Assembly: GCA_025677815.1 (NCBI GenBank)
Contig: JAIXMP010000009.1
Span: forward strand, 62,001-126,000
Reading direction: 5' to 3'
Length of the DNA: 64,000 nucleotides
Source: Phascolomyces articulosus
Taxonomy: Eukaryota > Mucoromycota > Mucoromycetes > Mucorales > Lichtheimiaceae
The position numbers and the translations under genes were made by a program. Below are positions 1 through 11,412 of the stretch, piece after piece. The notes beneath the pieces are model-generated. The model worked only from the letters and a program-made list of their open reading frames with translations, had not been told where the DNA came from and ran no database searches. The first letter of the stretch is position 1; each line of letters starts with the position of its first letter.

Positions 1-428
1 GGACCCATCACAACGCCAGTGCTTCCCCACAATGGCCAGAGGATGATTGTTATCATACATGTAATAAAGGATGTCCACGAGGTCAATTGAAATCATCCTT
101 TTCTTGGCGTTTGTTGACAGAACCAGATAGTTTGGTTGATAATCTTGAACAATTGTATCCTGGCAATGGTATGTTACGCGCTGCGGCTGTGGATAATAGG
201 AAAAGCATGGATCCAAGTTCTTTTGATGCTAGTGCTGCCACCAAGGAAAATACCATAGTTGTTCAACAAGCTGGGCAAGTGATTAGCTCAATAGATAAAG
301 ATGTTCAAGAACAAGAAGCGGACGAAGCTTCTTCTTCTGCTGCTGCTACTGCTCCTATAAGTGTTACTGTATCCTCCATTGGCATGTTGACCATGTTGAT
401 TTTGCTTTCTGTGTTGAGTCTTTCATAG
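1..428 (+). CDS. C-terminal part of a GPI-anchor-type cell-surface protein (5' end outside window)
   Basis: The frame is open from base 3 to the stop at 426-428, so this is the 3' end of a gene that starts before the window. About 142 residues are visible. They begin with a Cys-bearing segment (DDCYHTCNKGCPRGQ, three Cys), then a charged middle, then an Ala/Ser-rich linker (residues EASSSAAATAP), and end in about 20 hydrophobic residues (SIGMLTMLILLSVLSLS) directly at the stop. A small-residue stretch followed by a terminal hydrophobic tail with no cytoplasmic tail is the usual layout of a GPI-attachment signal, so I infer a secreted, membrane- or wall-anchored protein. The visible part does not identify the enzyme family. 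A plain C-terminal transmembrane anchor is the alternative. Confidence 0.6.
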   Translation, partial: THHNASASPQWPEDDCYHTCNKGCPRGQLKSSFSWRLLTEPDSLVDNLEQLYPGNGMLRAAAVDNRKSMDPSSFDASAATKENTIVVQQAGQVISSIDKDVQEQEADEASSSAAATAPISVTVSSIGMLTMLILLSVLSLS

Positions 429-1431
429 CCTTTTTTTTTAGTATAAAAATATTCCCCCCCTAACTACACTTTTATACTTTACATTTTATAATTCTTGCTT
501 TTAATTGTTCTTGTTCATGTTTTTATTTCTAATATAATAAACTCTTTATTCAGCCTATGATGATATATGAATGTCTATTTAATTAACCGCGACAGGCAAC
601 TGGATTTGCGGGCCAATTTGCGCGTTGAAGTAGTCGGGACTTTTTTTCGAACAAAAAAAAATCTGTATCACCTTTAAAAAAATCACCATAAAAGGAGAAA
701 AAAGGGTACAGGTGGTGTGTGGCGCGTGTTTATATAAAACACATAATATACTCCTTGGAAGTCTCTCAGATCTTGGTACTTTTTTATTGTCTTGGCAAAA
801 AAAAAGTTATGAATTTCTTGTCCGTAGCCTCTATCAACAACATATTTAGTTGTTATTTACATCATCATTCATTCCGTGATACGATCAAACGATTCAAAAT
901 TGTGAGTCAAAATAAAATATTAAAATTTAAAATCTATCAACGACAGTTTTCCGATCCTTTCCTCAATTCAATGTAAACTTATTGATTCAATCTATACCTA
1001 TTTATTCGCACGCACAGTTTGAATAAAATCATGCAATTCTATTATTATATATCCACATATTTGCTTTTTTTTTTACTGCTGGCTATTTTCAACAATACAA
1101 AACAGGAATGTTCACACCCATATTTATGTGTTTTAGAAAAAAGAAGCTGTGTGACGACGTGATGTGGCTATGTATTACAGCTAACGATCATTTTACTTTC
1201 AATGAAGTTCTTTATTGGTTTATTGATATTGTATATGGTCGATAAATAACAATTTCCGGAACTTTTTTCTTTTGATGAGTCAAAAAAGGTGATGAGAAAC
1301 AAACCGGAAAGACGGGGAACTTCAAAAAACTCAGAAATATATAAAAAAAAAGGTCTAACATTTCATACAACCATCACAACAATTCTTTTCTCTCTTTCTC
1401 TCAAAAACAACAACTTTTTACAAAACAAATC
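429..1431. other. Intergenic: 3' flank of the surface-protein gene and promoter side of the monooxygenase gene
   Basis: AT-rich spacer with T and A runs. A TATA-like stretch (atatataaaaaaaaagg) lies about 90 bp before the ATG at 1432, followed by a CT-rich leader (ctctctttctctc), which is a common fungal core-promoter arrangement. A short open frame at 719-976 has no recognisable protein character. Confidence 0.4.
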
Positions 1432-2822
1432 ATGACATTTGATAATAATAAGAACGTGCTTATTGTGGGCGCTGGTCTTGGTGGTCTTGCCTTGGCCAAT
1501 GTATTGAAACATCAAGGTGTTCCCTTCAAGATTTTTGAGCGCGATTCATCTCCTGAAGATCGAACCCAAGGTTGGTCATTGAGCATGCACTTTTGTCTTT
1601 TCTTGTTGAAATCATTGATGGATCCTGTCAAGTATGCTACCTTGGGTAAAAAATCAGCGGTCGATCCTGCCAATCCAAGTGATAATGATTTTTCATTGAT
1701 CGATGGTAACAAAGGTGAACGTATCGTTAAATTTGGTGGTATTCCTGGTGCTGATGTGTTTCGTGTTAATCGTAAACGATTCCGAGCTTGGTTGATGGAA
1801 GGTATCGATGTTCAATGGAATAAGCGTATTGATCACTATACCGTCGATAAGGATGAAGATGGAGTTCAAGTTACATTTACAGATGGTACTGTGGAAGAAG
1901 GAAGTATCCTTGTAGGTGCCGATGGTGTGAATTCGCAAGTCTGTCGTCAATTGATTGGAACCGAAGCATTTGACAAGACCACGACCGAGAATCCATTGAA
2001 TCTTTTAGTGTCGAGTTACTGGATCAATTCTGAATTCCGCCGAAACATTGTGGATACTTTGGCACCCGCTCATATGATGGCAGCCGCAAGCGGTAGTGAA
2101 GAAGATGAACATTCCTTGGGATTGTTCTCCTCTTTGGTGGATGTCGATTTGAATCAAGAAAAACCATTTGAAATGTTATGGTGTCTTTCCAATATTAATG
2201 AAAAGGAACCACGTTATGACACGGATCAAGAACGACTCAAGCAAGCCAAGGAGTGGGCTACCAATGCTGGGTTTTCTGGATTACTCAGTCGTTTGATCAT
2301 GGAAACACCTGAAGATACTCAAGTAGTGCGTATTCAAATCAGAGAACGATCACCTCATGAGAAATTGGATACTTTACGTGATCCTGTCGTGCTTCTTGGC
2401 GATGCGTTACACACAATGACAATGTATCGTGGCGAAGGTAAACATTTATAGCAGTCCATCCAACGCACCGCAGAAGATTAAGATTTCTGAAAAAAAAATA
2501 CACTGTACTTATCTTAAATTTATCTATCAATCTCTTAGGTGGAAATCATGCAATTCAAGATTCATGCTTGTTGGGCTTGGAATTGATCAGTATGTACAAG
2601 GGAGAAAAAACATTGCAAGAAGCTTTGGATGCTTATTACAAGGAAAGTTTGCCAAGAGGTCGAAAGGCTGTTGCTGAATCCCATGAAGCACTGAATCAAA
2701 TGCATTCCAGCAAGGCTCAAGTCCTTGGTATGATGCATGGTATCTCTAGATCCATTGAAGCTCAAATCAAAAAAGTGAATCAACAGGAAGATTCTGCTGC
2801 TTCTTACGCTGATAAACATTAA
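1432..2822 (+). CDS. FAD-dependent monooxygenase (aromatic hydroxylase fold)
   Basis: Two exons, 1432-2437 and 2539-2822, separated by a 101-nt GT..AG intron, giving about 429 aa. Residues 9-14 carry the dinucleotide-binding GAGLGG in a beta-alpha-beta unit ending in an acidic residue (KIFERD). A second family motif (VGADGVNSQVC) sits near residue 165. The third FAD motif, GDALHTM..RGEGGNHAIQD, is complete only when the exons are joined, which confirms the splice. This is the group A flavoprotein monooxygenase family: it uses NAD(P)H and O2 to hydroxylate small organic substrates through a C4a-hydroperoxyflavin. The substrate cannot be read from the sequence. There is no signal peptide or C-terminal anchor, so it is probably cytosolic. 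Confidence 0.9.
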
Positions 2823-3615
2823 ACCTAAATCCTTCCCTTTCCTGTTTTACCATTTATTCATACATACTTTTATTTGATATATAATTCTTTTATATAAAAA
2901 ATGAATGTAGCTTTATTATGCAAGAAAATACCTTCTATAACATCTTTATTATTAAGGTTTTATATTCTTATTCTGTAACAATGTAGTATTAGTAGTAGTG
3001 ATATATAAATAGCAATAAATTTATTTTACCATAGCGTTTACAATCCTCCATATATGTCATTTGTTAAACCCAGGAATTTGTCTAAATGTGGCTTTCTGTT
3101 TGTAAATGCTTTAACATGGATGCCTTTATTTAGAATATTATTACCATTTGATCATTTGAATTGTGTTATGATGGATTCTTATTTTTGGGACCCATCTTTT
3201 TTTATTATTATTTTCTATGCCTTAATACGTCTTATTTTTTTGTTTATATTACCGTTTTAATACTGTTATCTACATAATTAATATTAATTTACATACCAAT
3301 AGAAATAGATGAACTTTCTAAAATAACATGATCATGATGGATGTTACGCGTTCGTCGTCGTTCCCAGCGGTGTATATCCTCATACGCGCGCAAACCACCG
3401 AGCAATTTAATGAATAGCATACACGAATAATGACGAATCACCCACAACACATGCGACTGGTCAATTATTATGCATTACATATGAAATGTAAAACCCATTC
3501 CCACTTTGGAAGAAATGGTGGATCTGGATAGAGACAATATGACACGTTAAAAATATTTCAATATAGAAATAAATATCTGATTTGTATTTATTTTGTGCAC
3601 TAATATACATCCTAT
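2823..3615. other. Intergenic, no gene seen
   Basis: AT-rich spacer after the monooxygenase. One 68-codon open frame at 3054-3260 is hydrophobic by composition and has no family signature. A slightly GC-richer patch near 3340-3400 shows nothing recognisable. Confidence 0.4.
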
Positions 3616-5406
3616 TCAACCCCATCGACTACATTTGAAAAAATAATCAATGTTTTGAGATGACAAACAAGGAATGGATACGACCCGTGCCAGGCTTGTA
3701 GATATGATACTCTCCCCTAGGTACTTTGACTTGTTGAACTTTATATATACAAGAAGAAGAAAAATATCCAATCTATTATTAGTATGCTTTTCTCCATCGC
3801 AATTTATTAGTAATCCAAAAAAAAGTAACTTTATATACCAATAGGATCTGTGAAAGAATAACATCTCAACTTGACCAATTACATGATTCCAGTAACCAGG
3901 TGTACCCAATACAGTAAAACGATCAAACAACGCCTTTTTCGTGTATTACATATTAATACGCTACGTTATGTAATTCAAATTTTCCTTCCATTCTTTATAT
4001 AACACTGGATCATTTAAAACAGTCCGAACAATAAGAGCACCATAAGGGAGAGTATTTAATATTCCGGTACATCGTAACTTCTCCATTTGGGAGAGAATAA
4101 TCCCTTTCAATACGATCTCTTGTCTTGAAGAGGAAGTACTGGAGGTGGCGATTGCTGATGTTATCACAATGATCAAATTTCCAGCACGTTCACAATACAA
4201 GCCAACGTTTTTAGAAAAAGATTAAACAACAAATAATCCAAGCCCTTTTTCAACAAAATAACTCATAGACCATGCATCACCTGTTGCCACACTTTGGTAA
4301 GTACAATAAAAAAAAACGGAAAATGACCCTTTTCACGCATCACATCCGCTGTTCCATTCCATTGTTCTCATACAGGGTCAACTCCTGTGAGGTTATGGGT
4401 CGAGGTTTGTAAGATAAAGATACTATCATTTGGTCTTGATCGCATGATATCCATCGTGGCTTCATAATCTAATTCACGACGTTCAGGATTCCAGTACGGG
4501 TATTCTTTGACTTGAAGACCTGCTGTGGATAAAATTGAAATATAATAATTGGCTATATAAAGTAATAGATCATTAGTATTATCCATGGTATAAGAATAGT
4601 TTGACTTGAACAATGACCTTTTTTTTTTGTTTGATTTCCATCCTTTTTACGATAAAACGGATTGGAAAAGAAGAAAAATACAAGATCAAAATATACCCCA
4701 AGCTGGTTGAGAGATATAGCAAGCTATGCTATTTTGATAAAATTGGGCTAAGAATAAAGCACCTAAATGCAGAGCCTCTGGAGATAATGCGATATAAAGT
4801 GAGATGGTTTATAGGTAGCAATGATGAGTAGCATATCTTATTGTTTTTTTACTCCTGATAATGAACTACTCATAATATAAAAATGATGAAGATATCAAAG
4901 CATCTACCGGTGCCTGAGACCGTTTGAACGGAAGTGGTACAAGATTCTCGAATAGCTGAACTGTCTTGATCCAATATTAACCTAGAAGCTGTTTGTGTGA
5001 AAGAGGATGTACCAAGAATCCGTTTATATTCATAATCCAGATCCTTGTTGTTCGGAAAAACAATTGAATTGGCCTATATATTATTGTTAGTACCAGAATA
5101 ATCCTTTAATATATACCACACATTTTTGCTTTCAACGATTGTTTCATTTTCTAACAATGCTTATAACAAGATGGGTCGAGAAAAGAATTTAATCTTGAGG
5201 TAGTACCACTACTACTCACTTTAACAACTGATACTACGTAAGGTTTCAATTCATCTTTTCAATATGACCCCACAGCAACATCGATCTTGTTGGGATGTGA
5301 ATCTGCTTGATACTTGTTACTAGAGGATTGAATATATATTCTGGTGTTCTGGTGGTACTTGCGGTGTAGCATCAAATATGGAAAATTGATTATCTAAAAC
5401 AGGCAT
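3616..5406 (-). pseudogene. Decayed aspartate aminotransferase gene
   Basis: Read on the minus strand, conserved aminotransferase class I blocks occur in the right order but in different frames. From 5406: an N-terminal start (MPVLDNQFS), then HPNKIDVAVGSY, a stop, and KDELKPYVV near 5220-5320. Next are LDYEYKRILG and RLILDQDSSAIRE..SVQTVSGT near 4910-5060, and AGLQVKEYPYWNP to THNLTGVDPV at 4368-4613. Then DAWSMSYFVEKG, a stop and SFSKNVGLYCERAGNL at 4180-4280; the Lys of SFSKN is the PLP lysine of the family. A LNDPVLYKEW block at 3961-4050 and a C-terminal LGTPGYWNH block at 3616-3930 complete the order. At least two conserved positions are TGA or TAA. Intron removal does not mend these, because the stops lie within blocks that align residue by residue. 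Confidence 0.85.
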
Positions 5407-8400
5407 AGTATTGTCGTGTTGAGTGATATAATAATATGTTAATTATAAAGACAACAATGACCATTTCATGTTGTACGTATAAAGAAGTTATTTATTACGC
5501 AATAATTGTTATATTGTATAGTATGGAGGAGTTGGAAGGAGGATATAGAAATATATTCTCTATTTTATATAGTTAATATTACTGCCTGCATATTTATTTT
5601 TCATCACTCGCATGAACTTTATTTGCCTGCATCGATTTTTATTATACGTCTGGCAAAATATTGTAACTTTTCATAAGTATTATATATTGTAATTATACAC
5701 AGGTAGCTGTTAGAACCATCGTCATGCTCAGGTAATAAAATAGTATTCATCTTTGTATGAGATATTAAGGATCAACGGTAGAGAATAACAATCTCATTTA
5801 TAGGCTATATTTTATGACATGGCGATTCTTCATTAAAAATGATCATTGTTCATGTTAAATAACGATACATGCCTGCAGTATTTTTTTTTATCTGCTCGTA
5901 TACAATATCCATTAGACAGTCTGATGATCATCCGTATAAAACTAAAAGAATTACTTCAATTTATTTATCAACTTATTGTGACTCATGAATCCGATCTAAG
6001 GATGATATTTATATATGTATTTATTTAAAAAGGTACTTCTTTTTGCTGTTGTCACTTTTTATCATGCATGTAATTATGTTTGAGGATTACATGGATGAAC
6101 GAATAGATCATAGCTTCATCGCTTACTAAGGGGGGAGGGCAGAAAAGAAGAATGAAGTTCAGCATGTGGGATATCCAGTTTGTTCAAATCATTAAGAAAT
6201 CAGAAACTTACTCATGTGTATGCGTGTGGGTGTAAATTCATACATATACAACATATATACACATATATACATTGTGACTTATAGTGTTTTTTAGGGTTAA
6301 ATAAATATTAGACACATAAAAATAATAAGTATAATATAGAGCCAAAGGGTCGAAGGGCGTGGGATTTTGAAATAATTCCTTGCGTGGTTATAGCAATAGG
6401 CTGATGGGGGAGATGGTGTAGGTTGTCACTGGAGGAGAGTTCACAGCATATTATATAGCTACATAATAATATATTATCCTGACTATGCTTATGCCCTTAG
6501 TATATCAAAGAATGATTTATACAAAGTTACTACTTGTTGATATAGATATTACAATTTTTTTAACCGATGACGATGTGCATGATCGCTTAAAAGTAATAAT
6601 ATTCATAGCTATCTATTGCTATGACAAGGAAATATATGTTCTTGTTGGCTATCCAATATTTCATTTCCACTCACTGTGTTCATGGGTAAAAGAGAACACG
6701 ATGAATTTAGAACAAGGGCAATCAAATCCATTTTTTTCCTATGCTTATTCATCGCCTTTTATATAGTGCGGAGTGATTCAGATGTTGATGTCTTCATACG
6801 TCACGTATATATGACTACCAAGATTACCTTATCATCACTAAAGTAGTTGTTATTGTTGGGAATGACACATGGTTATAAATCGTGAGTGTATCAAGCAAAA
6901 AAAACCCACAAAAATCTAGTTTTTTTTTACTCATTGGCTTGTAAGTATCTCTAGCATTATTTATCATGATGGTCCTTTTTTCTGTGAACTTTTCTTTTTT
7001 TTTCGCCACAAAGTAAAATAATCAATGATATATGAGAGTTGGAGGATCCATTAATTTATTATGTAGCTATAAATACTTACATAAAGACGTTCTGCTTACC
7101 CCTGCATGAATAATAACCATCGATTATTTTTTAGTGAAAAAGAAGTGGATGTTGTTATCAACACAAAACAAGTTATTATTGTTATATTACACTTACTTTT
7201 GGTCATGTTAGTATCGGCCACTGTATTTATAATCAATAATAAAAAAGAAGATTGATTATAAAAAAAACCTGTATGAGCCTGGATTAAGTGAAAGGAGTAC
7301 TACAAGGGTTGTTGATATGAACAATCTTTTCAGTGAAATTTGAGGCAATTATGCAACCGCCAACCTAACAAAAAAAATAACAACAATAACAATTAAGCAT
7401 AAAAAAAAGAGACTGTTATCTATCAGAACATCTTGCAGCGGATATTGGATGAAAAGGGAAAGAACATGAGTTCTAGTCTTTTATAACTATTGTTCAATAC
7501 TACAACATACTATTTGTTGTATCTATTACCAGTGGCTGTATATATATATATATATATATCATTCATCTTTTCTTTTTAATGATAAGAAAGAAGAAACCTA
7601 CTACCAACATGTCCATTACTAATGAATTATTTTAATGTGCCCCATAATTGTTGAATTCTATGTGAGCTAATACATTCATGCCTTTCTTTCCCCTCCCTCT
7701 CCCCCAAGTTTATATTTCTGCATTATTTCTCCCTTTTCTTCCTAAAGTCTCCGAAGTAGAGAGAAGCTTTTTTCTTTTCTAATAATCTGCCTTACAGTAT
7801 GGACAAAAGTTAAATTGTTCAATAGAGGACCAAAGTTGATATGAAGAAGGAAGAGAGATATTCAAGATGTACTTTCGTTGGTTATAATTATCTTGATTTA
7901 CTTCTTTTTTTACTAAATGAGAATAACGTAAATGAACATCACAATGATGATATATCAGTACGCATCTTATTACAAAGGAAATAATAATAATATTATTTTT
8001 TTGATTCTGCCATTTGCATCGAAGTTGTTGTTATGTTTAATATATACAAATGCAAAAAAAAACAGAATCGAATGCATTGTTGTTGTATGTTTCACTAAAA
8101 CCAATGGAATGGGAACAACAAAAAAAAAACAATGATTCACTATTACGACTTGAAACTTGGATTTTTTTTTTTCGCATGACCTTATAAAACATATAAAAAT
8201 ATCTTTTTTTTTATGACCCTTCATTCCATGGATGAACGCTTTTGGAAAAAGCAACGTGTTATATATATATATATATTGCAAGAGGTATAGTTATAATTGG
8301 GTAATAAGATGACCTAAAGGAATTTAGATGCCAAAGTAAAATAGTGGTTCAATGATAACTTTTTTTTTGTGCTAGGGAAAAGAGAGCTGCTGGTTGTCGA

Positions 8401-8484
8401 TCGGATATAAATGCAGGGAGAGAAAAGACAGAAGCAATATACAGAAGTATGAAGATGATGAAAATAGACTTCTTGAGCTCCGAT
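5407..8484. other. Long AT-rich spacer, no supported gene
   Basis: About 3 kb of AT-rich sequence between the aminotransferase relic and the RBR gene. It holds a (TA)n run at about 7540-7559, another near 8262-8276, and many short A or T runs. Open frames at 5846-6028, 6485-6766 and 7932-8281 (both strands) are dominated by Ile, Tyr, Phe and Lys, as expected of AT-rich noncoding DNA, and show no domain. Confidence 0.4.
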
Positions 8485-9943
8485 TTATTGATAAGCAAAC
8501 ATGGGCTGACGCATGGCTTTGAGTTGGTCATCTGAAAGACGATGAAATTGTTTTTGACAATTGTGTCCAGTGGAATAAGATCCACATCGATAACAGCTTT
8601 ATATATAATAAAATGAATGGGATTAATAAGAATGAAGTTATTGTTATATCACCACATCCAACATCATGTAATACTACTTACAATTCAGTCCCGCAATTGC
8701 AATAAACAAATAAACATCCATGCTATATACATAATAAAAGTCATTCATTGCTTGTAGGGAAGAAACAACTTCATTTTTGCCACAATCATCCTATGCGAGC
8801 ACCTAGTAACAATTACTACTCGCTTGTGTATTATTACTTACTGATTTTTCGACCATTTCGTGACATCGAGGACAACGAGTCCATCGTTGTTTTTCAGCTA
8901 ATGTTCGAGCTTCCACAGATAATTCACGTTTACGTCGTTCTTTTTTCTTGGCTAATGCTTCACGATAAGACACTGGGTATCGCCATGTAGCTGTTGTTTT
9001 TTTTCCTTTACTACCACTTTCTGCAACAGACTTGCATTGTTTATCTACAAATTATAATAACAGGTCCGCCACATCCATTTCCACCCCCTCCCGCAGAAAA
9101 AAATAAGAAGAGAGTGAGAAATCTTTTTTTTTTTTTTACCCACATTTTAGATTAGTATTACCTGAGTGCCATGGGTTTTGGCAATTCATACAAATACCAC
9201 GATGACATTCAAAACATTCAACAAACAAAGGAGGATTTTCCTCTTGTTTGGGAGGGTCGAAAGGAAGTTCAAATGAGGCCATACAATCAGAATAAGGACA
9301 ATACCCCTATTAAAGAAATCGATGTGGATGTGAGTGAGTTGAAATTATCATCGTCTCTCCCATCGAAAGCGGGTGATGATGATGGGTTGGTGTTTACCAG
9401 TAAATGGGGTGAATTATTATTTTAAGGTTTCAAGAAGTAAAAAAAAAAGAAAGCTATCCTCACCACACTATCCATCAAGGTTTTTTCGATCACACTGCGC
9501 CACCAATAGTGAACAACTTCCAGATTCGGCATTACTTGTGGAACCATGTCCATTGCTTTGTATCCTTGTTCACAACCAGGTTCTGGACAATCCAAAACAG
9601 AATAATCTTCAATACCAGGGCGTTCCAAATATGCTTGGAAATAATGAGTAAGACATTATTTACATGCATAGTGTTGACAGTCATCTGTTGCGAACACAAT
9701 AAGACCTTGGTCGTTTGTCGTTGGTGAAGGTGGAGAAGAAGAAGAAGACGACAATGTCACTTGTGATGCGATGGCTGGGTTTTTTTGTTGGGATAAAGAT
9801 GAGGATGATGCAACTTGCTTACTGACAGAATGAGTGGTACAAGGTTTTCCTTTGAACGTATCCAAACAAATACAACAGGTTACTTTTCTATTAGTTTTGA
9901 AAGGAGCAAAATGGTCTTTTTCTTGGATAATGGCCTTGACCAT
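8485..9943 (-). CDS. RBR (RING1-IBR-RING2) E3 ubiquitin ligase, RNF144-like, with an in-frame TAA in RING1
   Basis: Five exons on the minus strand: 9943-9464, 9306-9162, 9044-8842, 8722-8682 and 8596-8485; phases agree at every junction. RING1 begins CCICLDTFKGKPC, and after a Ser-rich insert continues CQHYACK, a TAA at 9658-9656, then CLTHYF. The IBR follows (YCPYSDC, CFECHRGICMNC, WHSDKQC), then a Lys/Arg-rich linker. RING2 is CPRCHEMVEKSHGC..CNCGTEFCYRCG; the Cys of HGC is the expected thioester-forming residue. RBR ligases receive ubiquitin on RING2 from an E2 held by RING1. The VEKSxGC form is typical of the RNF144 group. All metal ligands are present, so the stop is either a recent nonsense change, an assembly error, or read through. 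The protein would be about 325 aa if read through. Confidence 0.75.
9656..9658 (-). other. In-frame TAA inside RING1 of the RBR gene
   Basis: On the minus strand the codons are TGT AAA TAA TGT CTT. The frame is the same before and after the stop (9943-9659 and 9655-9464), and the flanking residues are the paired C-x2-C zinc ligands of RING1. An intron cannot remove it: the nearest GT..AG pair would give an intron of only about 30 nt and would delete zinc ligands. Confidence 0.85.
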
Positions 9944-11412
9944 TATAATGATTGGTTTTTTTTTTTAAAAAAAAAAAGAAAAAGCTGTATTTTTTAAGAG
10001 AAATGATCAAACTATATAGAACATCACTTACATCACTGTCTTTATAATAGAAAATAATAATAATAATAATAAGAATTATAGATTGATAAAATGGATGAGT
10101 ATTCTACTACTATTCATCCCAGTGTCAGAAATTGAGTCTCACCATCTAAAAAGAGTTTAGTTCCGCTCCAAGATAATTTTTATTGGGGGGTAGGGTAGGT
10201 TTAACTTAAAAAAAAATGTGGGGTCGTGTGGTTTGTGTGTTAATAATATATACTCCTCCTTTCCTTTCTTCAAGAAGTGTCTCAAAAAGAAGTGTGTACC
10301 TTTTTTTTCTTTCTTTATAGGATGATAAATGATAGAGAAATAGATGACTTGTTTAGATTGCCATAGTGGATAGAGATCCTTCCTCTTTGGATATATATAT
10401 ATACATCAAAGACGAAATCAAAAGAAACTTTATTCCATATCATAATAATCCTAATATTGAAATCTAGTTGTAGTTATTATTATAGAATAGTTATGCGCGT
10501 GTCTAGACCCGTGGTCTGGAAATAATTGTGTATATAAAAGATAATGGTAGAATGAAATATGATACAACACAACTTTTTATGCACACTTATGAGGCTTGGT
10601 TTTACACTTGTTCTCTCTTTCTCTTACATATATACATATATATATCATTTGTATCATTTGTATCATTCATTACCCTTTCATAAACATATAGCACACTTAA
10701 AAAAAATCATCCTCACAAATAATCATCATCTTATAGAGAAACAATAACACTCACACACAATATAATCACACACACACATTACACTTGAAATAGCGGAAAA
10801 GTAAAAAAAAAAAAAAAAAAAAAAATTGTGTTACCTAAAAGATGATTGGTGTTCCACATCTTTGCTAGAAATGGTCAAACAAGAATTTTATGAGAAGTTA
10901 TAGAAAAAAAGAAGTATGTTGTGATTTATGATCCATGGTATTATGTCTATATAAATGAGTTATTATTTACAAATAAAATAGGTATATACCTGTATATACT
11001 TTATTTTTTTACGCCCAATCGATATATATAGAAAGGTAAAAGTGAAGGAGGGAAAAAAAAGTAGAAGTTGGGGAGTATAAAAAAATCTATATAAAAAAGA
11101 TTTTTGTGAATACAGAAAGTGAGTGGCCCTTTTTCCTCTCTCTTTTCTCCTGCAGTTTTTGTGGTATTACACATATAAAACATTATAAAAAATCCCCCTT
11201 CTTCTTTCTCTTCTTTTATCATTTCCTTTCCTTTTTTTTCTTATTATATACCTCTTTTTTATTCTATCTTCTTCTTCTTTATACATATTATTATTACATA
11301 ATTGATCCTATCATACATACACACATACATTTATATATATAATACCCTATTGACTCAACAAATAATAATAACAGCAATCAACCAACAAACCATAACGACC
11401 AACAACGAAAAT
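9944..11412. other. Intergenic region between divergent RBR and SANT-like genes
   Basis: Shared upstream region of two divergently transcribed genes. It holds (AAT)n near 10050-10070, a (TA)n run near 10392, a run of 23 A at 10803-10825, and a long pyrimidine-rich leader (11110-11290) just before the start at 11413. No coding character; the small open frames at 10559 and 11001-11342 are composition artefacts. Confidence 0.4.

Noticed and set aside
719..976. Open frame of 85 codons after the surface-protein gene
   Set aside because: Composition matches AT-rich noncoding DNA, no domain, and it lies between a 3' flank and a promoter.
3616..5406. Functional multi-intron aspartate aminotransferase
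   Set aside because: In-frame stops fall inside ungapped conserved blocks (next to SFSKN and in SY*KDELKPYV), which introns cannot remove.
8485..9943. Assignment of the RBR protein to the RNF14/ITT1 group
   Set aside because: There is no RWD domain upstream, and the RING2 form VEKSxGC..CxCG.xFCYxCG fits the RNF144-like group better.
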